Positions 1 to 8,453 of a DNA stretch of 64,000 nt are shown one piece after another. The notes beneath the pieces are model-generated. The model saw only the letters and a program-made list of their open reading frames with translations. It was not told where the DNA came from and ran no database searches. Position 1 is the stretch's first letter, and each line of letters starts with the position of its first letter. This DNA comes from an uncultured Chryseobacterium sp. (lineage in GTDB: Bacteria; Bacteroidota; Bacteroidia; Flavobacteriales; Weeksellaceae): assembly GCF_936933875.1 (NCBI RefSeq), contig NZ_CAKZIK010000030.1, forward strand, positions 62,001 through 126,000, read 5' to 3'. Both the position numbers and the translations under genes were made by a program.

Positions 1-431
1 ACGTAACTGGGAATATCGCAATTACTGCTGCTTTGGCAATTTTTACATTCCTTATTACCCAATTTACAGCAAACAAAACATACTGGCAACATATTTTCTG
101 GATGCCGGGATTGCCTTGGCCAATGAAAATTGTAATGATGCCAATTGAAATCATTGGAATGTTCATTAAGCCATTCGCACTGCTTATCCGTCTTTTTGCG
201 AACATGACAGCGGGACACATTGTAATCATGTCACTTATCGCGATGATCTATGTTTTCAAAAATGTAATCGCGGGTGTTGCGTTCCCATTCTTAACTTTTG
301 TACTTTATCTTCTTGAAATATTAGTTGCATTCCTTCAGGCATATATCTTCACCATGCTTTCTGCCGTATATTTCGGTATGGCAAACGAAGAACATGCGCA
401 TGAAGGCGAAGAAGGAGTAGCACATCATTAA
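1..431 (+). CDS. atpB: F0F1 ATP synthase subunit a, 3' part (partial)
   Basis: Membrane subunit a of ATP synthase, which forms the proton half-channels against the c-ring. The reading frame is open from the window edge (codons from base 3: V-T-G-N-I-A), so the start lies upstream and only the C-terminal part is present. The stretch LIRLFANMTAGH carries the invariant channel arginine, and the last helix reads EILVAFLQAYIF. The protein ends in an acidic, His-containing tail. It is first in a run of atp genes in the order B-E-F-H-A-G, 24 bases before atpE. Confidence 0.96.
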   Translation, partial: VTGNIAITAALAIFTFLITQFTANKTYWQHIFWMPGLPWPMKIVMMPIEIIGMFIKPFALLIRLFANMTAGHIVIMSLIAMIYVFKNVIAGVAFPFLTFVLYLLEILVAFLQAYIFTMLSAVYFGMANEEHAHEGEEGVAHH

Positions 432-455
432 TAAAACCTTTTAAATTTTTATATT

Positions 456-644
456 ATGGATCTTAAATTAGTAGGAGCAGGTTTAGTAGTAATCGGAGCA
501 GGTCTTGGTATCGGTAAAATCGGTGCTGCGGCTCTAGAAGGTATGGCTAGACAACCAGAACAAGCTGGTAAACTTCAAACTGCAATGCTTATTGCTGCTG
601 CACTTGTTGAAGGTCTTGCATTTGCTGCACTTTTCGCAGTTTAA
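456..644 (+). CDS. atpE: F0F1 ATP synthase subunit c
   Basis: Proteolipid of the rotating c-ring. The 62 residues form two hydrophobic helices joined by the polar loop R32-Q33-P34. E52, in ALVEGLAF, is the proton-carrying carboxylate. The residue after it is Gly rather than the Ser or Thr seen in sodium-binding c subunits, so proton coupling is likely (inference). At about 62 residues it is at the short end for the family but covers both helices. It is followed by a strong hairpin before atpF, which may help make c in excess over the other subunits. Confidence 0.96.
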   Translation: MDLKLVGAGLVVIGAGLGIGKIGAAALEGMARQPEQAGKLQTAMLIAAALVEGLAFAALFAV

Positions 645-669
645 TCAAGCTTTTCAGCCACCCAAAAAT

Positions 670-707
670 CATCTGCCGGGAACGGTTGGTTACGGCAGAT
701 GTTTTTT
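670..707 (+). terminator. Hairpin with T-run between atpE and atpF
   Basis: CATCTGCCG (670-678) pairs perfectly with CGGCAGATG (693-701), followed directly by six T. This is the form of an intrinsic terminator, yet it sits inside the atp operon. It probably acts as a partial terminator or an RNA-stabilising 3' end that raises atpE output over downstream genes (inference). Confidence 0.75.
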
Positions 708-750
708 CAAAAGAAATTAAAAACAATTACAATATATATCATAACTCATT

Positions 751-1248
751 ATGGGATTATTAGAAAATTTTTCATCAGGTTTATTCATCATACAATCGGT
801 GGTTTTTATCATTCTATTGTTGGTACTAAGAAAATTCGCATGGAAACCAATTATGGATGCTGTGAATGAAAGAGAAGTCACCATCGTTGATTCTCTTAAT
901 CAGGCTAAATTGGCAAGACAAGAAGTGCAGAATTTGAAAGCTGAAAACGAAAACATTATCCGTGAGGCTAAAATTGAGCGCGACAATATCTTGAAAGAAG
1001 CAAGAGAAATCAAAGAAAGAATTGTAGGTGATGCCAAGAATGTTGCGCAAACCGAAGCTGATAAAATTATCGAGCAGGCAAGACAATCAATCCAAGCAGA
1101 GAAAACTGCGGCAATGGCAGATATTAAAAACCAAATTGGTGCTTTGTCTGTTAACATCGCAGAATCTATCCTTAAAGAAAAACTAAACAACGACGATGCT
1201 CAGAACGCTTTGGTAGAAAATATTCTTAACAAATCTAATTTGAATTAA
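751..1248 (+). CDS. atpF: F0F1 ATP synthase subunit b
   Basis: Peripheral-stalk subunit. One N-terminal membrane helix (about residues 10-27) is followed by a long, charged, Ala/Glu/Lys-rich helix that would dimerise as a coiled coil and reach up to delta and alpha. The 165-residue length is normal for subunit b, and FAWKPIMDAVNERE is a typical post-membrane segment. It lies after the atpE-atpF hairpin and one base before atpH. Confidence 0.96.
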   Translation: MGLLENFSSGLFIIQSVVFIILLLVLRKFAWKPIMDAVNEREVTIVDSLNQAKLARQEVQNLKAENENIIREAKIERDNILKEAREIKERIVGDAKNVAQTEADKIIEQARQSIQAEKTAAMADIKNQIGALSVNIAESILKEKLNNDDAQNALVENILNKSNLN

Positions 1249-1249
1249 A

Positions 1250-1789
1250 ATGCTTACAAGTAAGGTAGCAAAAAGATACGCACAAGGTTTGTTGGATTTC
1301 ACGCAGGAAGTTGGAAATACATCTTCGGTTTTCGGTGAAATGCAGGACGTTGTAAAAACTATCGGTAATTCTAAGGAGTTAATAAATTTCTTTGCTTCCC
1401 CGATTATCGACGCAAAAAAGAAGGCGAGTGTTGCAGGTGAAATTTTCAAAAGTTTCTCTCCGGTAACACAGAATCTTATCCAGTTGGTGATTAAGCACGG
1501 CCGTGAAAAACAGTTGCAGAATATCGCTCAGGAATTTGTAAACAAGGTAGAAGACATGAACGGTGTTCAGAGAATTACCATCACTACTGCTACAAATCTT
1601 TCAAACGAGAACATCAACAGTATTTTGGGCTCAACCAATTTGGTTAACCATAACAATAAGTTTGATGTAAAAACAATTATTAATCCTGAAATTTTAGGAG
1701 GTTACATCCTAAGAGTTGGAGACCAGCAAATAGATACTTCGGTAAAAACAAAACTGAGCCAGCTTAAAAAAGAATTTCAATTAAACTAA
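1250..1789 (+). CDS. atpH: F1 ATP synthase subunit delta
   Basis: Subunit delta (OSCP-like), which links the peripheral stalk to the F1 head. The N-terminal helical domain starts with SKVAKRYAQGLLDF, and the C-terminal region has the family segment NPEILGGYILRVGDQQIDTSVKTKL with its conserved Gly-Gly. The 179-residue length is normal. The start lies one base after the atpF stop, so translation is likely coupled. Confidence 0.96.
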   Translation: MLTSKVAKRYAQGLLDFTQEVGNTSSVFGEMQDVVKTIGNSKELINFFASPIIDAKKKASVAGEIFKSFSPVTQNLIQLVIKHGREKQLQNIAQEFVNKVEDMNGVQRITITTATNLSNENINSILGSTNLVNHNNKFDVKTIINPEILGGYILRVGDQQIDTSVKTKLSQLKKEFQLN

Positions 1790-1806
1790 GATAAAACAAC
1801 CATAAA

Positions 1807-3384
1807 ATGGCAGAAATAAATCCGGCAGAAATATCTGCAATTCTTAAACAGCAACTTGCAAATTTCGATACTCAATCGAATGTTGAAGAAGTTGGAACTG
1901 TATTAACAATTGGTGATGGTATCGCTCTTGTATACGGTTTGGAAAATGTTCAGTACGGTGAATTGGTTAAATTCGAAAGCGGTATTGAAGGTATTGTACT
2001 AAACCTTGCAGAAGACAACGTAGGTGTTGCACTTCTTGGTGAATCTAAATTGGTAAAAGAAGGAGATACTGTAAAAAGAACGCAGAGAATCTCTTCAATT
2101 AAAGTTGGTGAAGGAATGTTGGGAAGAGTTGTTGATACTCTTGGTAACCCAATCGACGGAAAAGGTCCCATCACAGGTGACCTTTACGAAATGCCATTGG
2201 AAAGAAAAGCTCCTGGTGTAATCTTCAGACAGCCGGTAAACGAACCACTTCAAACCGGTATCGTAGCTATCGACTCTATGATTCCAGTAGGAAGAGGACA
2301 GAGAGAGCTTATTATTGGGGACAGACAGACGGGTAAAACTACCGTTGCAATTGACACCATTCTTAACCAGAAAGAATTTTACGATGCAGGTGAACCTGTA
2401 TTCTGTATCTACGTAGCAATCGGACAGAAAGCTTCTACAGTAGCGCAGATTGTACAGACACTGGAAGATAAAGGAGCGTTGGCTTACACTGTAGTGGTAG
2501 CTGCAAATGCTTCAGACCCTGTTCCGATGCAGGTATATTCTGCAATGGCAGGAGCTGCAATTGGTGAATATTTCCGTGACACAGGACGTCCGGCTCTAAT
2601 TATTTATGATGATTTATCAAAACAAGCGGTAGCTTACCGTGAGCTTTCCCTACTTTTGAGAAGACCACCGGGACGTGAAGCTTATCCTGGAGACGTTTTC
2701 TATCTTCACTCAAGACTTCTTGAAAGAGCTGCAAAAATAATCAAAGATGATGCAATTGCTGCTCAGATGAACGACCTTCCGGAATCTTTAAAGCCAATGG
2801 TAAAAGGTGGCGGTTCTCTTACTGCACTTCCAATTATCGAAACTCAGGCGGGTGACGTTTCTGCATATATTCCAACTAACGTAATCTCTATTACAGACGG
2901 ACAGATTTTCTTGGAATCTGATTTGTTCAACTCTGGGGTTCGTCCTGCAATTAACGTAGGTATCTCTGTATCCAGAGTAGGTGGTAATGCTCAGATTAAA
3001 TCTATGAAGAAAGTTTCCGGTACTTTGAAGCTAGACCAGGCTCAGTACAAAGAATTGGAAGCGTTCGCGAAATTTGGTTCTGACCTTGATGCTTCTACAC
3101 TTTCTGTAATCTCTAAAGGAGAAAAAAACGTAGAAATCTTGAAGCAACCGGTTAACTCTCCACTTCGTGTTGAAGATCAGGTAGCAATGGTTTACGCCGG
3201 AACTGAAAACTTGTTGAGAAACGTTCCTGTAAGAAAGGTAAAAGAGTTCGCTAAAGAATACGTAGAATTCTTGAGAACGAAACACCCTGAAACAATGTCT
3301 GCAATTAAAGCCGGAAAAATCGATGATTCTGTAACGGGAGTATTGAAGCAGGCTGCAGCAGATTTAGCAGGAAAATATAACTAA
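1807..3384 (+). CDS. atpA: F1 ATP synthase subunit alpha
   Basis: Non-catalytic nucleotide-binding subunit of the F1 head. The Walker A loop GDRQTGKT lies near residue 172. The ATPase alpha/beta signature [14 protein letters not shown] follows near residue 380, and the helical C-terminal domain ends in LAGKYN. At 525 residues it is full length. It starts 17 bases after atpH. The 88-base gap to atpG contains repeats, unlike the tight spacing earlier in the operon. Confidence 0.98.
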   Translation: MAEINPAEISAILKQQLANFDTQSNVEEVGTVLTIGDGIALVYGLENVQYGELVKFESGIEGIVLNLAEDNVGVALLGESKLVKEGDTVKRTQRISSIKVGEGMLGRVVDTLGNPIDGKGPITGDLYEMPLERKAPGVIFRQPVNEPLQTGIVAIDSMIPVGRGQRELIIGDRQTGKTTVAIDTILNQKEFYDAGEPVFCIYVAIGQKASTVAQIVQTLEDKGALAYTVVVAANASDPVPMQVYSAMAGAAIGEYFRDTGRPALIIYDDLSKQAVAYRELSLLLRRPPGREAYPGDVFYLHSRLLERAAKIIKDDAIAAQMNDLPESLKPMVKGGGSLTALPIIETQAGDVSAYIPTNVISITDGQIFLESDLFNSGVRPAINVGISVSRVGGNAQIKSMKKVSGTLKLDQAQYKELEAFAKFGSDLDASTLSVISKGEKNVEILKQPVNSPLRVEDQVAMVYAGTENLLRNVPVRKVKEFAKEYVEFLRTKHPETMSAIKAGKIDDSVTGVLKQAAADLAGKYN

Positions 3385-3390
3385 AATTTA

Positions 3391-3463
3391 ATTGTTTGAA
3401 GGTTTGATATTGTTCACATTGGGCAATATCAAACCAAATCAAACTTTCAAACAATATCAAACC
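3391..3463 (+). repeat. Nested inverted and direct repeats between atpA and atpG
   Basis: GGTTTGATATTG (3401-3412) is the reverse complement of CAATATCAAACC at 3424-3435, and the latter is repeated exactly at 3452-3463. ATTGTTTGAAGG (3391-3402) also pairs with CTTTCAAACAAT (3444-3455) with one mismatch. Two alternative hairpins can therefore form just before the atpG start. No T-run follows, so this is not an obvious terminator. Confidence 0.7.
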
Positions 3464-3472
3464 ATTTAAAGA

Positions 3473-4330
3473 ATGGCAAACTTAAAGGAAATACGCGGAA
3501 GAATTACTTCAATCGGTTCTACAATGCAGATTACCAGTGCAATGAAGATGGTTTCTGCTGCAAAACTGAAAAAAGCTCAGGACGCTATTGTCATGTTAAG
3601 ACCTTATTCTGAAAAACTCACTCAACTTATCGAAAACGTAAGTGCAGGAGCAGATTTGGAAGAAGTAGGAACTTATACAGCAGAAAGAGAAGTAAAAAGA
3701 GTGCTTTACATTATGGTAACTTCTAACAGAGGTTTGGCCGGAGCATTCAACTCTTCTGTGGCAAAAGAACTGAATCATCAGTTAAACAACAGTCCATACG
3801 AAGTGGAAATCCTTACTGTTGGTAAAAAAGCTTACGATGCTGTAAAACGTAACAGAACGGTTTACGGTAACGAAAGTGGTGTTTACGACAAATTGAGCTT
3901 TGATGCTGTAGCAAACTTTACGGAGCAGATAATGAGAGATTATGCAGAAGGAAAATTCGACAGAGTGTATCTTGTTTACAACAAGTTCATCAATGCTGCA
4001 ACGCAAGAAGTAAAAACTGAACAGGTGCTTCCAATTGCGATGCCGGAAAAACAAAGTAATGTAAACCTTGATTATATATTCGAACCAAGCTCAAAAGAAA
4101 TTTTGGAAAACTTGATTCCTAAATCAATCAAAACACAGGTTTATAAAGCAATCTTGGATTCTGTAGCTTCAGAACACGGAGCAAGGATGACGGCGATGCA
4201 CAAAGCGACAGACAACGCACAGGCTTTGAAGAATGAATTGGTTATTACCTACAACAAAGCACGTCAGGCTGCAATTACCAACGAAATTTTGGAAATTGTT
4301 TCCGGAGCGGAAGCATTGAAAAATTCTTAA
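3473..4330 (+). CDS. atpG: F1 ATP synthase subunit gamma
   Basis: Central rotor shaft of F1. It begins MANLKEIRGRITSI, followed by ITSAMKMVSAAK, the conserved N-terminal helix that sits inside the alpha/beta ring. It ends with the conserved C-terminal helix around ITNEILEIVSGAEAL. The 285-residue length is normal. It is the last gene of this cluster and is followed by a terminator. atpD and atpC are absent and must be elsewhere on the chromosome, as is known for flavobacteria. Confidence 0.97.
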   Translation: MANLKEIRGRITSIGSTMQITSAMKMVSAAKLKKAQDAIVMLRPYSEKLTQLIENVSAGADLEEVGTYTAEREVKRVLYIMVTSNRGLAGAFNSSVAKELNHQLNNSPYEVEILTVGKKAYDAVKRNRTVYGNESGVYDKLSFDAVANFTEQIMRDYAEGKFDRVYLVYNKFINAATQEVKTEQVLPIAMPEKQSNVNLDYIFEPSSKEILENLIPKSIKTQVYKAILDSVASEHGARMTAMHKATDNAQALKNELVITYNKARQAAITNEILEIVSGAEALKNS

Positions 4331-4353
4331 CAATAGTTTTAAAACTCAATAGT

Positions 4354-4385
4354 AAAAGCACCATATTTTGGTGCTTTTTTATTTT
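4354..4385 (+). terminator. Terminator of the atp operon
   Basis: AAGCACC (4356-4362) and GGTGCTT (4370-4376) form a stem with a T-rich tail, 20 to 50 bases after the atpG stop. Confidence 0.85.
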
Positions 4386-4472
4386 AAAATCAATACTTTA
4401 AATAATTATACACCCTCAGATTAAGTAAATTTATTTTGCCTATATTTGCAGAATATTGTTTAACAAATCTTA

Positions 4473-5816
4473 ATGGAATCCGACAGTTTTATAAAACTTC
4501 TCATTGCCCTCTTACTAGTACTTCTGAATGGTTTTTTCGTAGCCGCAGAATTCTCCATCGTTAAAGTCCGTTACTCGCAAATCCAGCTGAAAGCTGCTGA
4601 AGGAAATGCTTTGGCCAAGAAAGCAGAACAGATTATCAGAAGTCTTGATTCCTATCTTTCCGCAACACAACTCGGGATTACCCTTGCTTCACTTGCTTTA
4701 GGTTGGGTAGGAGAAAGCGCACTTCATCACGTTATTGAGGAGCTTTTCCATTATTTTAATATAGATGTTGCACAAACTACCGTTACAACGGTTTCCCTGG
4801 TTTTAAGCTTCATGATCATTACCATTATGCATATTGTGTTTGGTGAATTGGTACCAAAGTCCATTGCAATTAGAAAAGCTGAACAAACTACGATGGCGAT
4901 AGCATGGCCATTAATTGCGTTCTACAATATTTTCAAGCCTTTTATATGGTCGATGAATGCGATTTCCAATTCATTTCTTAGGATGATTGGTATGGCTCCT
5001 GCTTCAGAACACGAAATTCACTCTACGGAAGAACTTCAGCTTTTGGTTAAACAGTCTGCAGACAGCGGAGAAATTGAAGAGGAAAACTACGAGATCATCA
5101 AGAACGCATTCGATTTTACCGACCATACTGCCAAGCAGGTGATGATCCCTCGCCAAAATATTGTATCCATCGATATAGAAGATTCCAAAGAAGAAATCCT
5201 TGAACAAATTATAGAAAGTGGATATTCCAGACTTCCGGTATACGAAAACTCGATCGACAATGTGATTGGTATTTTCTACACAAAGGAAATCATGAGGGAA
5301 TATATCAAAAATAAGGATGTGGAACTCCGTAAATTCCTTAGGGAAGCATTTTTCGTGGTAGGAAGCAAGAAAATTTCAGACTTACTTAGTGTTTTCCAGC
5401 AAAAAAAGCAGCATTTGGCCGTTGTAATTGATGAGTTTGGAGGAACGGAAGGAATTATTACTTTGGAAGATATTCTGGAAGAATTGGTGGGCGAAATTCA
5501 GGATGAAGAGGACGATGAAGACAAAATTGTGGACAAGGTAGGCGAGAATGTTTTCTGGGTGAAAGCTACGCAGCCTTTGGAAGAAATCAACGAATCTTTA
5601 CCGAAGAAAATTTCTGAGGAAGGAGAGTACAATACATTAGCAGGCTATATTCTTCACGCCCTGGAAGATATTCCCGAAGAAAATCAGGAATTTAAAATAG
5701 ATCACTACCACTTCAAAATTTTGAAAATGAATAACAAAAGTGTCGAGTTGGTAGAATTAACATACGAAGAACCTAGCCTTGCCGACGATATTACCGACAT
5801 TATTGTTGGTGAATAA
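4473..5816 (+). CDS. Hemolysin-family CorC/HlyC (CNNM-type) membrane protein
   Basis: Integral membrane protein of the CNNM/CorC family, with proposed roles in Mg2+/Co2+ efflux or ion homeostasis. The name hemolysin is historical. The N-terminal DUF21 region (about residues 1-200) has about four hydrophobic segments. Two CBS domains follow (about 215-345, including MIPRQNIVSIDI and VVIDEFGGTEGIITLEDILEEL split by loops), and then a small CorC_HlyC domain at the C-terminus. The 447-residue length is typical. A TATATTTG -7-like box lies at 4441-4448. clpS follows after 9 bases, so the two are probably co-transcribed. The substrate cannot be told from sequence. Confidence 0.9.
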   Translation: MESDSFIKLLIALLLVLLNGFFVAAEFSIVKVRYSQIQLKAAEGNALAKKAEQIIRSLDSYLSATQLGITLASLALGWVGESALHHVIEELFHYFNIDVAQTTVTTVSLVLSFMIITIMHIVFGELVPKSIAIRKAEQTTMAIAWPLIAFYNIFKPFIWSMNAISNSFLRMIGMAPASEHEIHSTEELQLLVKQSADSGEIEEENYEIIKNAFDFTDHTAKQVMIPRQNIVSIDIEDSKEEILEQIIESGYSRLPVYENSIDNVIGIFYTKEIMREYIKNKDVELRKFLREAFFVVGSKKISDLLSVFQQKKQHLAVVIDEFGGTEGIITLEDILEELVGEIQDEEDDEDKIVDKVGENVFWVKATQPLEEINESLPKKISEEGEYNTLAGYILHALEDIPEENQEFKIDHYHFKILKMNNKSVELVELTYEEPSLADDITDIIVGE

Positions 5817-5825
5817 TTTTTTACG

Positions 5826-6125
5826 ATGATTGAATTCATAAAATTTTACGACAACCCAAAGCGTGAACATCAGGAAGAAAGTGATGTTCTGGTTATGGAA
5901 GACGAAGTTTACAAAATCGTTCTTTGGAATGATGATGTGAACACTTTTGATTTCGTTATCGAATGCTTGATAGAAATTTGCGAACATACACCGGAACAGG
6001 CAGAACAGTGTACCATTTTAGTTCATTACAAAGGAAAATGCACCGTAAAATCCGGAAGCATGGAAAAGCTGAAACCTATGCATGAAAAACTGCTTTCCAG
6101 AGGTTTGACTTCCGAGATTGTGTAA
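5826..6125 (+). CDS. clpS: ATP-dependent Clp protease adaptor ClpS
   Basis: Adaptor that binds N-degron substrates and delivers them to ClpAP-type proteases. The 99-residue protein has the family core YKIVLWNDDVNTF, whose Asn-Asp-Asp lines the N-end amino-group pocket, and a conserved His in ILVHYKGKC. The C-terminal helix and final strand are complete. It lies 9 bases after the CorC-like gene. A shared hairpin separates it from the convergent peptidase gene. Confidence 0.95.
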   Translation: MIEFIKFYDNPKREHQEESDVLVMEDEVYKIVLWNDDVNTFDFVIECLIEICEHTPEQAEQCTILVHYKGKCTVKSGSMEKLKPMHEKLLSRGLTSEIV

Positions 6126-6144
6126 AAATATTCTCTTAAAAAAA

Positions 6145-6183
6145 AGCAATTCCGGCGCGATGAAATCGCGCCGAATTGTTTTT
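6145..6183. terminator. Bidirectional terminator between clpS and the M28 peptidase gene
   Basis: A 14-15 bp GC-rich stem, CAATTCCGGCGCGAT (6147-6161) against ATCGCGCC-GAATTG (6165-6178), has a single bulge and a GAA loop. It is flanked by A-runs on the left and T-runs on the right, so it can end transcripts from both sides. Confidence 0.88.
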
Positions 6184-8389
6184 AAAGCTTTATAGGCATT
6201 GTTTTTATTTCGCCATTTCTTCGGACAGTAATCGTTGTTTCGTCTCCGGAATTTTGCTTGGAAAGACATTCCATATAACTGTAAACTTCCTTCACTTCAC
6301 ATTTCCCGATTCCAACAAGAACATCTCCGGCTTGAACTCCCGCATTTGCAGCAGGTCGGTTTTCTGAGACACCGTCAATAATCATTCCGTCTTTAGAGTC
6401 GGCGTAACTTGGCATAATTCCTAAGGTAACTTTGTATTTCGGAACTGCTTTGCTTTGCTGAACTTTGGTTTTAGTAAACGGAACAGAAGACGTTTCAGCC
6501 AGTTCATTGGCAATTCCGAAAACATAATTGGTAATATTTTTTAAACCTTCAAAATTAATTTTATCTGCATCGTCACTTGGTTTGTGATAATCTGCATGAG
6601 TTCCCGTAAACATAAACAAGACAGGAATATCTTTCAGATAAAAACTCGTGTGGTCGCTTGGTCCAACACCGGAACTGTCAATGGCGATATTAAAACCTGC
6701 AGGTTTATTTTTGTTCAGAATTTCAGCAAAAATTGGAGAAGTTCCAACACCACCAACAGTTAAATCTTTGTCTTTGTTTAGTCTTCCAATCATGTCGAGA
6801 TTAATCATGGCAGTAACGTTTGGATATTTTGTTTTCACGTTTTCTGCAAACTTTTTGGAACCGATTAAACCGTCTTCTTCTCCCGAAAATAATGCAAAAA
6901 CATAATTCGCCTTTTCTTTCTTCTTATTTTTTGAAAACATTCTCGCCAATTCCAAAACTGCGGAAGTTCCGGAAGCATTGTCATCAGCTCCGTTATGGAT
7001 TTGTCCTGCGGAATTCATCAAAGTCGAGTTGTGATGCTCGTTCAAACCAAGATGGTCATAATGAGCTCCGATGATGATGGTTTTGTCGGCTTTATTGTCC
7101 AAATAAGCAATGACGTTTTTTCCTTTATTTTGAATTGATTTTTCCTCATGAGGATTTAGTTTCACACCATATTCAAATAAATGAATTTCAGGTTTTAGTT
7201 TTGATGAAGCCAAATTTTCTGCGATGAAAGCTGCGGCTAAAGTTTCACCTTTGCTTCCCGTTAATCGTCCTTGCAAATCATCAGAAGCCAAGTAATTGAT
7301 AGCATTTTTCAAATTATTTTCAGAAACCAATTCATTGGAATCTCCTTCAACCCAATCTGCAATAAAAACATTGGTTTCATGCGATTTTTCGCCTTGTCTG
7401 TTACTGGCAAAAACCAATTTTTTTCCGTCTTTTGAAAACATGGGAAAGGCGTTGAACTCACTTTCGTAAGTGATTTGTTCCAAATTTTTTCCGTCTGTAT
7501 CAATCATATACAACTGAAAATCATAACCTCTTGTAGAATGATGATTGCTCGCGAAAATAATTTTCTTATCCGAAGGGTGGAAATAAGGCGCCCAGTTTGC
7601 TTTTCCGAGATTCGTTACCTGTTTTAAATCTGTTCCGTCGATATTGATGGTGTAAATCTCCATATTTGTTGGAGCAACCAAATTTTCCGCCAATAAATCT
7701 TTGTATTCCTTAATATCTTTCTCCGTTTTTGGTCTTGATGAACGGAACACCAGTTTTTTAGAATCATGAGAGAAAAATGCACCACCGTCATAACCTAAAC
7801 CGTTGGTGAGTTGTTTCAGATTTTTTCCGTCGATATCCATTCTCCAAAGTTCCAAATCACCTGTTCTGGTGGAAGTAAAAACGATATATTTTCCATTAGG
7901 AGAAACTACCGCTTCGGCGTCGTAACCGGGAGAATCCGTTAATTTTTTGGTGATTTTTCCATTTAAATCTGCTTCATAAATATCAAATTCAGAATAAATT
8001 GGCCACAAATATTTTCCGTCGGTTCTAGGAGCCGGTTTTGGAGGGCATTCTGCAGAACTTTCGTGCGTGGATGCATAAATCAAATGTTTTCCATCGGGCA
8101 TAAAAAAAGAACACGTCGTTCTACCTTTTCCGGTTGAAACCAATTGCAAATCTTTTATGTTCCCTTTTTTCTGATTTAAATCTAAAAGATAAATCTGGTC
8201 ACATTGCGAACCAATGGCAGGATTGGTAACCTGCATCGTAAGTTTTTTACCGTCCGGAGAAAAATAAGCTTCGGCATTATCGCCGCCAAAAGTAAGTTTC
8301 TGAATATTTTTAAGATGTTTTTCCTGAGCAAAACTCACTGTAGAAATTCCTGCAAATGCAGAAAGAAGAAGTATTCTTTTCGGAATCAT
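6182..8389 (-). CDS. Secreted M28 family peptidase with N-terminal beta-propeller and C-terminal PDZ domain
   Basis: Probable exported zinc aminopeptidase. The start at 8389 gives a clear signal peptide, MIPKRILLLSAFAGISTVSFA, cut before Q-E-K; the frame extends upstream but without plausible start context. Residues about 25-370 hold TolB/PD40-type propeller repeats of the form SPDGKKL, SHDSKKLVF and HPSDKKIIFAS. The M28 domain follows with metal ligands in IIIGAHYDHLG, GADDNASG, SGEEDGLIGS and NLDMIGR, and a distal His in GTHADYHKP. A PDZ-like domain with GVQAGDVLVGIG ends the protein. The 735-residue propeller-M28-PDZ order is common in Bacteroidota. It lies 64 bases downstream of tamL. Confidence 0.92.
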   Translation of the reverse strand: MIPKRILLLSAFAGISTVSFAQEKHLKNIQKLTFGGDNAEAYFSPDGKKLTMQVTNPAIGSQCDQIYLLDLNQKKGNIKDLQLVSTGKGRTTCSFFMPDGKHLIYASTHESSAECPPKPAPRTDGKYLWPIYSEFDIYEADLNGKITKKLTDSPGYDAEAVVSPNGKYIVFTSTRTGDLELWRMDIDGKNLKQLTNGLGYDGGAFFSHDSKKLVFRSSRPKTEKDIKEYKDLLAENLVAPTNMEIYTINIDGTDLKQVTNLGKANWAPYFHPSDKKIIFASNHHSTRGYDFQLYMIDTDGKNLEQITYESEFNAFPMFSKDGKKLVFASNRQGEKSHETNVFIADWVEGDSNELVSENNLKNAINYLASDDLQGRLTGSKGETLAAAFIAENLASSKLKPEIHLFEYGVKLNPHEEKSIQNKGKNVIAYLDNKADKTIIIGAHYDHLGLNEHHNSTLMNSAGQIHNGADDNASGTSAVLELARMFSKNKKKEKANYVFALFSGEEDGLIGSKKFAENVKTKYPNVTAMINLDMIGRLNKDKDLTVGGVGTSPIFAEILNKNKPAGFNIAIDSSGVGPSDHTSFYLKDIPVLFMFTGTHADYHKPSDDADKINFEGLKNITNYVFGIANELAETSSVPFTKTKVQQSKAVPKYKVTLGIMPSYADSKDGMIIDGVSENRPAANAGVQAGDVLVGIGKCEVKEVYSYMECLSKQNSGDETTITVRRNGEIKTMPIKL

Positions 8390-8453
8390 GTTCTGATATT
8401 TGATATTTACCAAATATAAATAAAAAACCGCAGAAATTTCTGCGGCCAATATT

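Noticed and set aside
4473..5816. Haemolysin or toxin
   Set aside because: DUF21-CBS-CorC_HlyC layout marks an ion-homeostasis membrane protein; the toxin name is historical.
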